Shown here in pieces: positions 1 through 9,684 of a stretch of 64,000 nt of DNA. The position numbers were made by a program, and so were the translations under genes. The notes below the pieces were generated by a model. That model was not told where the DNA came from. It ran no database searches and saw only the letters and a program-made list of their open reading frames with translations. Each line of letters begins with the position of its first letter. Positions within the stretch are counted from its first letter, which is position 1. Source of the stretch: an uncultured Ramlibacter sp. (GTDB lineage Bacteria; Pseudomonadota; Gammaproteobacteria; Burkholderiales; Burkholderiaceae_C); the NCBI RefSeq assembly GCF_936925435.1, contig NZ_CAKZHQ010000014.1:1-64000 (forward strand). Reading direction: 5' to 3'.

Positions 1-116
1 TCGTGCCCGAGAGCTTCACCCACGGCAGCAGCGCCCAGCGCCAGCGCTGGTTTGGCACCGGCCTGAAAACCGGCAGCGTCAAGGCCTGCGACACCTTCAG
101 CAGCCGAAATTTGTAG
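1..116 (+). CDS. Neutral zinc metallopeptidase (YpfJ-type), C-terminal fragment
   Basis: Only the last 37 or so codons lie in the window, in the frame beginning at base 3 and ending with TAG at 114-116. The visible peptide contains [15 protein letters not shown], a Gly-rich turn and CDTF, which matches the conserved C-terminal end of the YpfJ/putative neutral zinc metallopeptidase family. The zinc-binding motif would be upstream, outside the window, so activity cannot be judged. The function of the family is poorly known; it is usually a membrane-anchored, periplasm-facing protein. Confidence 0.75.
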   Translation, partial: VPESFTHGSSAQRQRWFGTGLKTGSVKACDTFSSRNL

Positions 117-152
117 TCAATCGGCCGCTAGCCACCGTCTTTTCTCCTTGTG

Positions 153-173
153 ACGCTCTCAAATTGAGAGCGT
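153..173. promoter_or_regulatory. Perfect 10-1-10 palindrome between metallopeptidase and SulP gene
   Basis: ACGCTCTCAA, one A, then TTGAGAGCGT form a perfect inverted repeat 37 nt after the upstream stop codon. A second, imperfect inverted repeat follows at 181-222 (CATGT-GACCGT facing ACGGTC-ATA-ACATG) and ends just before the SulP start. The first could be a transcription terminator stem or an operator, and the second looks more like a protein-binding site. There is no run of T after the first, which argues mildly against a classic terminator. Confidence 0.4.
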
Positions 174-227
174 TGCCCGACATGTGACCGTCTTCGTCCT
201 GTCACGCAACGGTCATAACATGGCCGT

Positions 228-2339
228 GTGAACCTGCGACCGCGCCTCCTGCAACCCATGCCGCCCGGCATCGAGGCCGGCCTGTCAGCGGCGACGGTCA
301 CCGTGCCGCACGCCATCGGCCTGGGCGTCCTGGCCTTCGCGCCCATCGCCGCCGACTACCCGTTGGCCGCCATGGCCCTGTGGTCGGCTGCGCTGCCGGG
401 CGCCTTGATGACCTTGCTATGGCCGCGCAATGGTGTGATCTACGCGCCGTCCACCGTGGTCGCCCTGCTGTTCGCCGCCATCCTGGCCAGCGTGGCCAAG
501 GCGGGCTGGAGCCTGGGCCTCAATGCAGGCCAGGTGCTGGCGGTTGCCGGCGCGACCGTCGCCCTGGCCTTCGGCTTCCAGTGGCTGTTTGGCATGCTGC
601 GCCTGGCCTCGTTGGCGCGCTTCCTGCCGTTGTCGGTGACCCATGGCTTTGCCGCCGGCGTCGGCCTGTCCATGGTGGTCGCCCAGGGCAAGGGCGGCTT
701 CGGTGCCGGCGTGCTGGCCTGGGACGCGCGTCTGGCCTGGCATGCCGCCATCGCCCTGGCCGTCGCCGTCCTGGCCTGGCTGGTCCAGCGCCGCTGGCCG
801 CGTGTGCCCGGCCTGCTGCCGGCGGTGGCCGCCATCTCCCTGCTGGCCGTGGCCACGGGCATGACCGGCTGGCTCACGCCGGCCGTCCCGCTGAGCGGTT
901 TCGAGTGGCCGATGCTGCCCGCATGGAGCGGCGTCCCCTGGCTGATCCTGGCCGGCTCCCATGGCGTGACCCTGGTGTCGCTGGCGCTGCTGATGGCCCT
1001 GGTCAACAGCCTGGAAGTCATGGTCTTCAGCCAGGAGCTGGAGCTGGAACACGGCCTGCGCAGCGATTCCAACCGCGTGCTGCGGCGCGAAGGCCTGCTG
1101 GGCGTGGCCTGCGGCATCCTGGGCCTGATTCCGGCGTCCACCAGTTCCTCGCGTTCGCGCATCGTGCTGCGCCACGGTGGCGGCATGTCCGCAGGCCAGG
1201 CCCATGCCGCGGTGCTGCTGCTCGTGGCCTTCACCGGCCACCTGTGGCTGCCCTGGGTGCCCAAGGCCTGCCTGGTGGGCGCCCTGCTGCTGGCCGGCCT
1301 GACCCAGGTGCCACTGCCGCTGTGGTCGCGCCACTATGCCCGCAGCGCGCCGGGCGCCTGGGGCCAGGCCTGGCTGGTGGCCCTGGTGTTCGCCACCGAG
1401 GGCGGCGTCGGCGCCCTGATCATCGGCCTGGTCATGGCCGTGCTGGCCTTGCTGCGTTCCTCGGCCAACAGCGCGCTGCGCCGCACCTCGCTGGACGGCC
1501 AGCTGCGTTCGCGCCGGCTGCGCCGCGCCGCCTCCGAGCGCTGGCTGGCCGAGCGCATGAACCGGGTGGCGGTGTTCGAGCTGCAGGGTGCGCTGTCCTT
1601 CGGCGTGGCCGCCCACTTGGCCGAGCAGGTGCGCATCCAGCTGGAGGTGCGCCACGACCGCGTCATCCTGGACGCCGGCCGCGTGCCTTTCGCCGACGCC
1701 ACCGCCCTGGCCCAGCTGCGCGCCCTGGGCCGCGACCTTGGTCGCCAGGGCCGCGAGCTGGCCGTCTGCGGCCTGAGCCAGAGCGCGCGCGAGCGCCTGG
1801 CCGGCGCGCAGGTCAAGTGCTTTGCCGACGTCGACCGCGCACTGGAGTGGGCCGAGGACGCTTTGCTGGACGAGCGCTCGGCGCAGGAGCGCATGCCGCG
1901 GGGCAACGACCTGCTGGGCGAGGTCGGTGAGGGCCTGGGCGATGCCGCGCGCCGGCACCTTGAAGGCTTGCTGCAAACCGACACGGTGGCCTCGCGTTCC
2001 AGCGTCTTTCTGGCCGGCGACACCGACACCCAGCTGGTGGTGGTGACGGCCGGCCGGGTGACCATCGCCACGGCCTGGCCGCCGGAGAACGGCCTGCGCC
2101 TGGCGGTGGTCAGCCAGGGCATGACCGTGGGCGAGATGGCGTTTCTCAGCGGCGCTGCCCGTACAGCCTGTGCCGGCGCCGAGGAGGGGCCGGCGCAGCT
2201 CGTGCGCCTGGCGCGCGCGGATTTCGACGCCTGGGCGGCGGGTGCGCCGGCCGACGCCCTGGTCCTGATGGCCAACCTGGCCCAGATCGGCAACCGCCGG
2301 CTGGCCGCCACCACCCGCCAGCTGCGCGCCGCCCTGTGA
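228..2339 (+). CDS. SulP-family anion transporter with STAS and cyclic-nucleotide-binding-like domains
   Basis: This 703-residue inner-membrane protein has three parts. Residues about 15-405 are a hydrophobic SulP transport core with many Gly/Ala-rich helices. Residues about 444-545 form a STAS domain (conserved strand ILDAGRVPFADAT). Residues about 560-700 resemble a cyclic-nucleotide-binding fold, with GEMAFLSGAARTA in the place of the phosphate-binding cassette. SulP proteins carry sulfate, bicarbonate or dicarboxylates; the substrate here cannot be told. Tandem STAS and cNMP-like regulatory domains suggest control by ligand or partner protein. The start is the GTG at 228; an in-frame ATG at 258 is an equally possible start. 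The gene stands alone, about 120 nt before the helicase gene. Confidence 0.85.
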   Translation: MNLRPRLLQPMPPGIEAGLSAATVTVPHAIGLGVLAFAPIAADYPLAAMALWSAALPGALMTLLWPRNGVIYAPSTVVALLFAAILASVAKAGWSLGLNAGQVLAVAGATVALAFGFQWLFGMLRLASLARFLPLSVTHGFAAGVGLSMVVAQGKGGFGAGVLAWDARLAWHAAIALAVAVLAWLVQRRWPRVPGLLPAVAAISLLAVATGMTGWLTPAVPLSGFEWPMLPAWSGVPWLILAGSHGVTLVSLALLMALVNSLEVMVFSQELELEHGLRSDSNRVLRREGLLGVACGILGLIPASTSSSRSRIVLRHGGGMSAGQAHAAVLLLVAFTGHLWLPWVPKACLVGALLLAGLTQVPLPLWSRHYARSAPGAWGQAWLVALVFATEGGVGALIIGLVMAVLALLRSSANSALRRTSLDGQLRSRRLRRAASERWLAERMNRVAVFELQGALSFGVAAHLAEQVRIQLEVRHDRVILDAGRVPFADATALAQLRALGRDLGRQGRELAVCGLSQSARERLAGAQVKCFADVDRALEWAEDALLDERSAQERMPRGNDLLGEVGEGLGDAARRHLEGLLQTDTVASRSSVFLAGDTDTQLVVVTAGRVTIATAWPPENGLRLAVVSQGMTVGEMAFLSGAARTACAGAEEGPAQLVRLARADFDAWAAGAPADALVLMANLAQIGNRRLAATTRQLRAAL

Positions 2340-2460
2340 GGCGTATTCGGCTCAGATCGGCATCCAACCCCCGCCAAATGGTGCTTGATTGCTATCAAAA
2401 GCGCAGCAAAAGGCCTTCTCACCCGGCTGCCTTGCGGCAGTGCGACAATAGAGGGCTCTA

Positions 2461-3954
2461 ATGACAGCCTCCTTTTCCAATCTCCAGCTGGCCGAACCGC
2501 TAGCACGTGCCGTGGCCGAAATGGGCTACGAATTCATGACTCCCATCCAGGCCGAGGCGATTCCCGTCGTCTTGACCGGCAAGGACGTGATGGGCGCGGC
2601 CCAGACCGGCACCGGCAAGACGGCGGCGTTTTCGCTGCCCCTGCTGCAGCGCCTGCTCAAACACGAGAACGCCTCGACCTCGCCGGCGCGCCATCCCGTG
2701 CGCGCCCTGGTGCTGTTGCCCACGCGTGAGCTGGCCGACCAGGTCGCCCAGCAGGTCAAGCTCTATGCCAAGCACACCAACCTGCGCAGCGCGGTGGTGT
2801 TCGGCGGCATGGACATGAAGCCGCAGACGCTGGAGTTGAAAAAGGGCGTCGAGGTGCTGGTTGCCACGCCGGGCCGTTTGCTGGACCACATCGAGGCCAA
2901 GAACGCGGTGCTCAACCAGGTTGAGTACGTGGTGCTCGACGAAGCCGACCGCATGCTGGACATCGGTTTCCTGCCCGACCTGCAGCGCATCCTGTCCTAT
3001 CTGCCCAAGCAGCGCACCACGCTGCTGTTCTCGGCGACCTTCTCGCCCGAGATCAAGCGCCTGGCTAGCAGCTACCTGCAGGACCCCGTCACCATCGAAG
3101 TGGCCCGGCCGAATGAGACGGCCTCCACCGTCGAACAGCGTTTCTACAGCGTGGGCGACGACGACAAGCGCCGCGCGCTCAAGCAGATCGTGCGCCAGCG
3201 CGGCCTCACCCAGGCCTTCGTCTTCGTCAACAGCAAGCTCGGCTGCGCCCGGCTGGCCCGCTCGCTCGAGCGCGAAGGCCTCAAGACCACGGCCCTGCAC
3301 GGCGACAAGAGCCAGGACGAGCGCCTGAAGGCGCTGGCCGCCTTCAAGGCCGGCGAGGTCGACCTGCTGGTGGCCACCGACGTGGCGGCCCGTGGCCTGG
3401 ACATCAAGGACGTGCCGGCAGTGTTCAACTTCGACGTGCCGTTCAACGCCGAAGACTACGTGCACCGCATTGGCCGCACCGGCCGCGCCGGCGCCTCCGG
3501 CCTGGCCGTGACCTTCGTCTCGGGCAGCGACGGCCGGCTGGTGGCCGACCTGGAAAAGCTGCTGAAGAAAACCATCGAGATCGAGGCCGTCGAGTACGAA
3601 GAAGACCGCCCGCGTGGCCGCATCAACGACGGCCGCCGCACCTGGCGCGAAGCCGGCGAGCTGGGCGATCCGCGCGACGCGCTGGACGCGCTGCCACGTG
3701 CTGCTGCTGCCGATGCACCGCGCGCCGAGCGTCCGCCGCGGCCGCAGCGCGAGTACCGTCCGGCGGCCGCGCCGCGCGATCCCTTCTTCGACCAGCCTTA
3801 CGAGGCGCCGGCCACCGCAGCGCCGCCGGCCTGGGAAACCAGCGCCAAGCCGGTGGGCAGCCGCGTCTCGGCCAACATCAAGCCCAAGCGCAAGCTCGCG
3901 GCCCTGTTCAAGTCCGACGCGCCGGCGCAAAGCCCGTCCGACACGCCTGCCTGA
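2461..3954 (+). CDS. rhlE: DEAD-box RNA helicase, RhlE-like
   Basis: This 497-residue ATP-dependent RNA helicase would act in RNA remodelling, ribosome assembly or mRNA turnover. Its motifs are complete: the Q motif (GYEFMTPIQ, residues 22-30), Walker A AQTGTGKT (47-54), PTRELA, DEAD at 160-163, SAT at 191-193, and HRIGRTGR at 335-342. Past about residue 385 lies a basic, Pro/Ala/Arg-rich tail with RGR and PRPQREY segments, typical of RhlE and DbpA-class proteins that contact RNA through a disordered end. The ATG at 2461 begins the conserved F-x-x-L-x-L segment directly, so the start is firm. It converges with apaH across an extragenic repeat. Confidence 0.93.
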   Translation: MTASFSNLQLAEPLARAVAEMGYEFMTPIQAEAIPVVLTGKDVMGAAQTGTGKTAAFSLPLLQRLLKHENASTSPARHPVRALVLLPTRELADQVAQQVKLYAKHTNLRSAVVFGGMDMKPQTLELKKGVEVLVATPGRLLDHIEAKNAVLNQVEYVVLDEADRMLDIGFLPDLQRILSYLPKQRTTLLFSATFSPEIKRLASSYLQDPVTIEVARPNETASTVEQRFYSVGDDDKRRALKQIVRQRGLTQAFVFVNSKLGCARLARSLEREGLKTTALHGDKSQDERLKALAAFKAGEVDLLVATDVAARGLDIKDVPAVFNFDVPFNAEDYVHRIGRTGRAGASGLAVTFVSGSDGRLVADLEKLLKKTIEIEAVEYEEDRPRGRINDGRRTWREAGELGDPRDALDALPRAAAADAPRAERPPRPQREYRPAAAPRDPFFDQPYEAPATAAPPAWETSAKPVGSRVSANIKPKRKLAALFKSDAPAQSPSDTPA

Positions 3955-3959
3955 CAGAG

Positions 3960-4034
3960 CCCCCACGCTCGCTCACTGCGTGTAGCTCGCTGCCCCCCGA
4001 GGGGGCTTTCGCGCCTAGGGGCGGCCCGTCGGCG
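3960..4034. repeat. REP-like extragenic repeat, copy 1 (rhlE/apaH convergent gap)
   Basis: These 75 bp recur at 46620-46694 with about four mismatches. The copy begins 6 nt after the rhlE stop codon. It holds a short perfect hairpin at 3992-4006 (GCCCCC, loop CGA, GGGGGC) followed by TTTC, which could terminate rhlE transcripts. The element sits between convergent genes, as extragenic palindromic repeats often do. I recall similar sequences as common in Comamonadaceae genomes, but the sequence itself shows only the two copies. Confidence 0.8.
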
Positions 4035-4058
4035 CGAATAGAGCCCCTGCGCTCTCGC

Positions 4059-4895
4059 TCACGATTCCCCAGGCACCTGCGCCTGTTCGCACTCCACCTG
4101 CACCAGTTCATGGGTGTCCATCGAGGCGCCCAGGCGCAGCGCGCTCAGGCAGCCGCCCCAGACGCAGCCCGTGTCCATGGAGACGATGTCGCTGCGGCGC
4201 AGCCAGCCCAGGGTCGACCAGTGGCCAAAGGCGATGGGCGTGGCCGCCGTGCGCCGGCCCGGCACGTCGAACCAGGGCATGCAACCGGGCGGCGCGGCGT
4301 CCAGGCCGCCTGAGGCCTTCAGATCCATCACGCCGTCGGCGCTGCAAAAGCGCAGCCGCGTCAGCGCATTGACGATCACCCGCAGCCGTGCAGCGCCGGT
4401 CAGGCTCTCGTCCCAGGCCGCCGGCGCATTGCCGTACATCTGCGCCAGGAAGGCCGGCAGATCGGGCCCGCGCAGCACAGCCTCCACTTCGGCTGCCAGC
4501 GCCAGCACCTTGGCCGTATCCCATTGCGGCAGCACGCCCCCATGGACCATCAGCAGGCCGTGGGCGCCGATCGCCATGTGCCGGTGGCGCAGCCAGTCCA
4601 GCATCGCCTCGCGCTCGGGTGCGACCAGGATCTGGTCCAGTGTGTCGTTGCGGTGCGGCGCGCGGCTGCCCTGGGCGATCGCCAGCAGACTCAGATCATG
4701 GTTGCCCAGCAGGCATTGCGCGGCATCGCCATAGGCCATCAACCGGCGCAGCACGGCGGCCGAGGCCGGGCCGCGGTTGACCAGGTCGCCCAGCAGGTAG
4801 AGGGTGTCGCGGCTGGGCGAAAAAGCGATCTTGCGCAGTAGCCGCTCCAGCGCGCCGTCGCAGCCCTGCACGTCGCCGATCAGGTAAGAAGCCAT
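4059..4895 (-). CDS. apaH: Symmetrical bis(5'-nucleosyl)-tetraphosphatase ApaH
   Basis: ApaH hydrolyses Ap4A and related dinucleotides to ADP and can strip Np4 caps from RNA. The metallophosphatase signature is intact: GDVQGC at residues 7-12, LGDLVNRGP, LGNHDLSLLA and VHGGVLPQW, providing the Asp/His/Asn metal ligands. The start was set at the ATG at 4893-4895, giving 278 residues, close to the roughly 280 of E. coli ApaH. The reading frame stays open 44 codons further upstream, but that extension is unlike the family and lacks conserved residues. It is transcribed toward rhlE. Confidence 0.93.
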   Translation of the reverse strand: MASYLIGDVQGCDGALERLLRKIAFSPSRDTLYLLGDLVNRGPASAAVLRRLMAYGDAAQCLLGNHDLSLLAIAQGSRAPHRNDTLDQILVAPEREAMLDWLRHRHMAIGAHGLLMVHGGVLPQWDTAKVLALAAEVEAVLRGPDLPAFLAQMYGNAPAAWDESLTGAARLRVIVNALTRLRFCSADGVMDLKASGGLDAAPPGCMPWFDVPGRRTAATPIAFGHWSTLGWLRRSDIVSMDTGCVWGGCLSALRLGASMDTHELVQVECEQAQVPGES

Positions 4896-5029
4896 TGGAA
4901 GCCAGATTGGGTGGAGGCAGGACGGATGGCCCGAGGGAAACGGTGGGAAACCCCCGCTTTTCCAGCCTTGCCGCCGCGGAGTGCTCAGCATAATCATTTT
5001 CACCGCCAGTCCCCCCGACCGCCACAAGC

Positions 5030-7008
<1,979 letters not shown>

Positions 7009-7012
<4 letters not shown>

Positions 7013-7347
7013 CCGTTGAAGAATCCCTGCAGCCCATGTTCAGCCTGCTGCTGCAGCTGCCCGCGCCGGTGCGCGACAAGATGGTGGGCATGTACCGCGA
7101 CTCGCTGGCCAGCCAGCTGGCCGAGCTGGGCCAGGTGCTGGAGGCCGGCGACGCGGCCGCCATGCAGGCGGTGGCCCACAAGCTGGCCGGCGCCGCCGCG
7201 ATGATGCAGGACCGCGAGCTGTCGCAGGCCGCGCGTTCCATGGAAATTGCCCTGACCGGCTACCACGCCGAGACCGCCATCGAGGCCTGGCCGCGCATCC
7301 AGGCGCGCGCCCGGATCACGCTGGACGCCTTGCACCCGGCCGCCTGA
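7009..7347 (+). CDS. Free-standing Hpt (histidine phosphotransfer) protein
   Basis: A 112-residue all-helical protein with the Hpt signature AHKLAGAAAMM, placing the phosphorylated histidine at H57. The ATG overlaps the kinase stop codon (ATGA at 7009-7012), so it is almost certainly made together with that kinase and takes phosphate from its receiver domain. The next acceptor is not encoded in the same operon. The convergent NarL-type regulator and the nearby receiver proteins are candidates, which is inference from location only. The stop codon lies inside the first of three tandem hairpins. Confidence 0.82.
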
Positions 7348-7409
7348 GCGGCCGTTCCTGAGTCTGCCGCCTGAGCGGCCGTTTTCTGAGTCTGCCGCCT
7401 GAGCGGCAG
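7339..7409. terminator. Triple tandem hairpin between convergent hpt and response-regulator genes
   Basis: The 14-nt palindrome GCCGC-CTGA-GCGGC occurs three times, at 7339-7352, 7366-7379 and 7394-7407, spaced 27 and 28 nt apart. The linkers are related (CGTTCCTGAGTCT and CGTTTTCTGAGTCT). The first copy includes the Hpt stop codon. The third extends to a 7-bp stem (7392-7409) and ends 4 nt before the stop of the opposing gene. The second is followed by GTTTTC. This most likely acts as a two-way terminator, and the tandem copies suggest local duplication. Confidence 0.7.
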
Positions 7410-7413
7410 GTGT

Positions 7414-8043
7414 TCACAGCAGGCCGTGCTTGGCGGCGTAGTGCGCCATCTCGGCGTTGGTCGACAGCTTCATCTTCTCCAGCAACCGGGCCCGGTAGAC
7501 GCTGACGGTCTTGGGCGACAGGTCCAGCTGCAGCGCGATGTCGGCCAGCTTCTGGCCCTGGGCAATCATCACCAGCATCTGCAGCTCGCGCTCGGACAAG
7601 CGCTCGTGCGCCAGGGTCGGCGCCGGCGCCACCAGGCGCTCGACCAGCAGCGCGGCGATCGCCGGCGAGATGTACTTGCGGCCCTGGGCCACGCTGCGAA
7701 TGGCCTCGACCAGCACCGCCGAATCGGCCGACTTGTTGACGTAGCCCCAGGCGCCAGCGCGCAGCGCCTTGACCGCGTACTGGTCCTCCGGGTACATCGA
7801 GACCACCAGGGTGCGTGGTCCGTCGGCGCGCTGCTGCAGGGCCGCCAGCACGTCCAGGCCGGAGGCGCCGGGAAGGTTGATGTCCAGCACCAGCACGTCG
7901 CAGCTCGTCGTCGCCATCAGGGCCTGAAGCTCCTCATGCGAGCCGGCTTCGCCGGCGATGGTCATGCCGGCCTCGGCCTCCAGCACGTCGCGCATGCCAC
8001 GGCGGATGAGCGCGTGGTCGTCCAGCAGGATCAGGCGGATCAT
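7414..8043 (-). CDS. NarL/FixJ-type response regulator
   Basis: A 209-residue transcription regulator. Residues 1-120 form a receiver domain with LDDH acidic residues, phospho-acceptor D54 (LVLDINLPG) and a conserved Lys in NKSAD. Residues about 145-205 form a LuxR/GerE helix-turn-helix (LSERELQML, then LSPKTVSVYRARLLEKM). The ATG at 8041-8043 overlaps the stop region of the upstream kinase by 4 nt, marking a coupled two-component pair. Its target genes are unknown; NarL/UhpA-type regulators of this kind usually pair with HisKA_3 kinases such as the one next door. Confidence 0.9.
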   Translation of the reverse strand: MIRLILLDDHALIRRGMRDVLEAEAGMTIAGEAGSHEELQALMATTSCDVLVLDINLPGASGLDVLAALQQRADGPRTLVVSMYPEDQYAVKALRAGAWGYVNKSADSAVLVEAIRSVAQGRKYISPAIAALLVERLVAPAPTLAHERLSERELQMLVMIAQGQKLADIALQLDLSPKTVSVYRARLLEKMKLSTNAEMAHYAAKHGLL

Positions 8044-9116
8044 GCCGGCTCCGTCTCTAGCGGCTGGGCCTGCTCGGTCAGCGGCACCCACAGCATCAGC
8101 GTGGTGCGGCCGCGCGCCGAGGTGATGTCGATGTGGCCGTTGACGGCACGGGCCCGTTCGGCCAGGCCGCGCAGGCCCAGCGAGCCCTGCTTGCGCAGGT
8201 CACTGGGCGCCAGGCCGCGGCCGTTGTCGCAGATCTCCATGGAGATCAGGTCGTCGCCGTAGTGCAGGTCGATGCTGACCTTGCTGGCGCCCGAATGCTT
8301 GCCGATGTTGGTCAGCGCCTCCTGGCAGGTGCGGTAGACGGCCATGGCCACCTGCCGGTCCAGTTCAACGGCGTTGACGTTGCTGCGGAACTGCATGGCG
8401 ATGCCCGAGCGCTCCTGGAACTGCCCGGCCTGCCACTCCAGGGCGGCCACCAGGCCGGCCTCCAGGATGGGGGGATGCAGGTCGCGCGAGATGCGCTGGG
8501 TCGCGCCGGCCGCCTGGGCCAGCGCCGCCAGCGCGCGCTGCAGGCGCTCCTGCAGCGCCGGGCTGGCCTGCTTGCCCAGCAATTCCAGGTCGAAGCGCAT
8601 CGCTGTCAGGGTGCCGCCGACCTCGTCGTGGATCTCGCGGGCGATGGCCGCGCGTTCCTCGTCGATCAGGGTCTGCAGCCGGGCCGACAGCTCGTGCAGC
8701 TGCTCCTGCGACTCGCGCAGCTGTTCTTCGGCACGGGCTTTTTCGCGGCGTGCGGTGGAGGCGGCCATGGCGTTGCGCACGGCCATGCCCAGACGGGCCA
8801 GGCGGCCCTTGATCAGGTAGTCATCGACGCCGCGGCGCATGGCTTCCACCGCGGTTTCCTCGCCAATGGTGCCCGAGACGATGATGAAGGGGGGTGGGTC
8901 GGCCAGGGCCTTGACCATGGCGTAGGCCTCGATGCCCGAGAAGCCGGGCAAGTGGTGATCGCAGATCACCAGGTCCCAGGCCTGGCGCTCCAGCGCCTCG
9001 CCCAGTTCCAGGGCGGACTCCACCCGCAAGCCATGCGCCGGAACGCCCTGCAGGGCAAGTGTGGCCATGAGCATTTCATGGTCCAGCTGTGAATCCTCGA
9101 TGACCAGGAAATGCAA
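8040..9116 (-). CDS. Receiver-HisKA_3 hybrid histidine kinase
   Basis: This 358-residue soluble kinase has the receiver at its N terminus: acidic ED at residues 7-8, phospho-acceptor D53 (ICDHHLPGFSG) and K103. A coiled coil (about 122-150) follows, then a HisKA_3 domain with H163 (AREIHDEVGG), and an HATPase domain with CDNGRGL and GLRGLAERA. It has no transmembrane or PAS sensor, so its input is probably phosphate arriving on D53 from another kinase or Hpt. It is translationally coupled to the NarL-type regulator. It diverges from the chemotaxis operon, whose first gene starts 184 nt away. Confidence 0.87.
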   Translation of the reverse strand: MHFLVIEDSQLDHEMLMATLALQGVPAHGLRVESALELGEALERQAWDLVICDHHLPGFSGIEAYAMVKALADPPPFIIVSGTIGEETAVEAMRRGVDDYLIKGRLARLGMAVRNAMAASTARREKARAEEQLRESQEQLHELSARLQTLIDEERAAIAREIHDEVGGTLTAMRFDLELLGKQASPALQERLQRALAALAQAAGATQRISRDLHPPILEAGLVAALEWQAGQFQERSGIAMQFRSNVNAVELDRQVAMAVYRTCQEALTNIGKHSGASKVSIDLHYGDDLISMEICDNGRGLAPSDLRKQGSLGLRGLAERARAVNGHIDITSARGRTTLMLWVPLTEQAQPLETEPA

Positions 9117-9300
9117 GGCTGTGGCTCCGCTTGGGTGGGATTGAAGAATAGGGCCAGCCGCGGCCTTCCAGCGGCAGAAAAGACGGGTTTCGGCGCTTCT
9201 TTACGAGCGTTCGACTTTGCCGGGTGGCGATCACAATTTCTGCACAGGCCCGTGCCATGCCCGTCTGTGGCATGCCGGCCCCCCAACAAAGGATGCATTC

Positions 9301-9663
9301 ATGCAATCGATTCTCGCCGTCGACGACTCCGTAGCCATGCTGCAAATGGTGGCGTTCACGCTCAAGGGCGCGGGCTACGAGGTGATCGAGGCCGTGGACG
9401 GACTGGACGCGCTGGAGAAAGTGCGCGGCCGCACCGTGGACGTGATCCTGACGGACCAGAACATGCCGCGCATGACCGGCCTTGAACTGACCCGTTCGCT
9501 GCGTTCGCAAGAGCGCTTTCGCGTCACGCCCATTCTCATCCTCACCACCGAGTCGGCCGAAGAGACCAAGCAGGCCGGCCGCGCCGCCGGCGCCACCGGC
9601 TGGATCGTCAAGCCCTTCGACCCGGCCCGTCTGCTCGAAGTCATCCGCAAGGTCGCCGGTTAA
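9301..9663 (+). CDS. CheY-like single-domain response regulator
   Basis: A 120-residue protein consisting only of a receiver domain: D8/D9 acidic pocket, phospho-acceptor D52 (LTDQNMPRMTG), a Thr in ILTTES, and a Lys in VKPF. It lies 21 nt upstream of cheA, so it probably takes phosphate from CheA as a second CheY or a phosphate sink. The motor-directed CheY is more likely the protein at 45597, beside cheZ. The frame is open upstream of 9301, but the receiver starts at MQSILAVDD with AAGGA 9 nt before it, so this ATG is the likely start. Confidence 0.88.
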   Translation: MQSILAVDDSVAMLQMVAFTLKGAGYEVIEAVDGLDALEKVRGRTVDVILTDQNMPRMTGLELTRSLRSQERFRVTPILILTTESAEETKQAGRAAGATGWIVKPFDPARLLEVIRKVAG

Positions 9664-9684
9664 CCGGCTCACAGGACCCATCCC

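Noticed and set aside
9117-9300. Sigma-28 or FlhDC site before the cheA operon
   Set aside because: I scanned this gap and found only TTTAC-14-GCCGGGTG, which departs too far from the consensus; no paired half-sites were seen.
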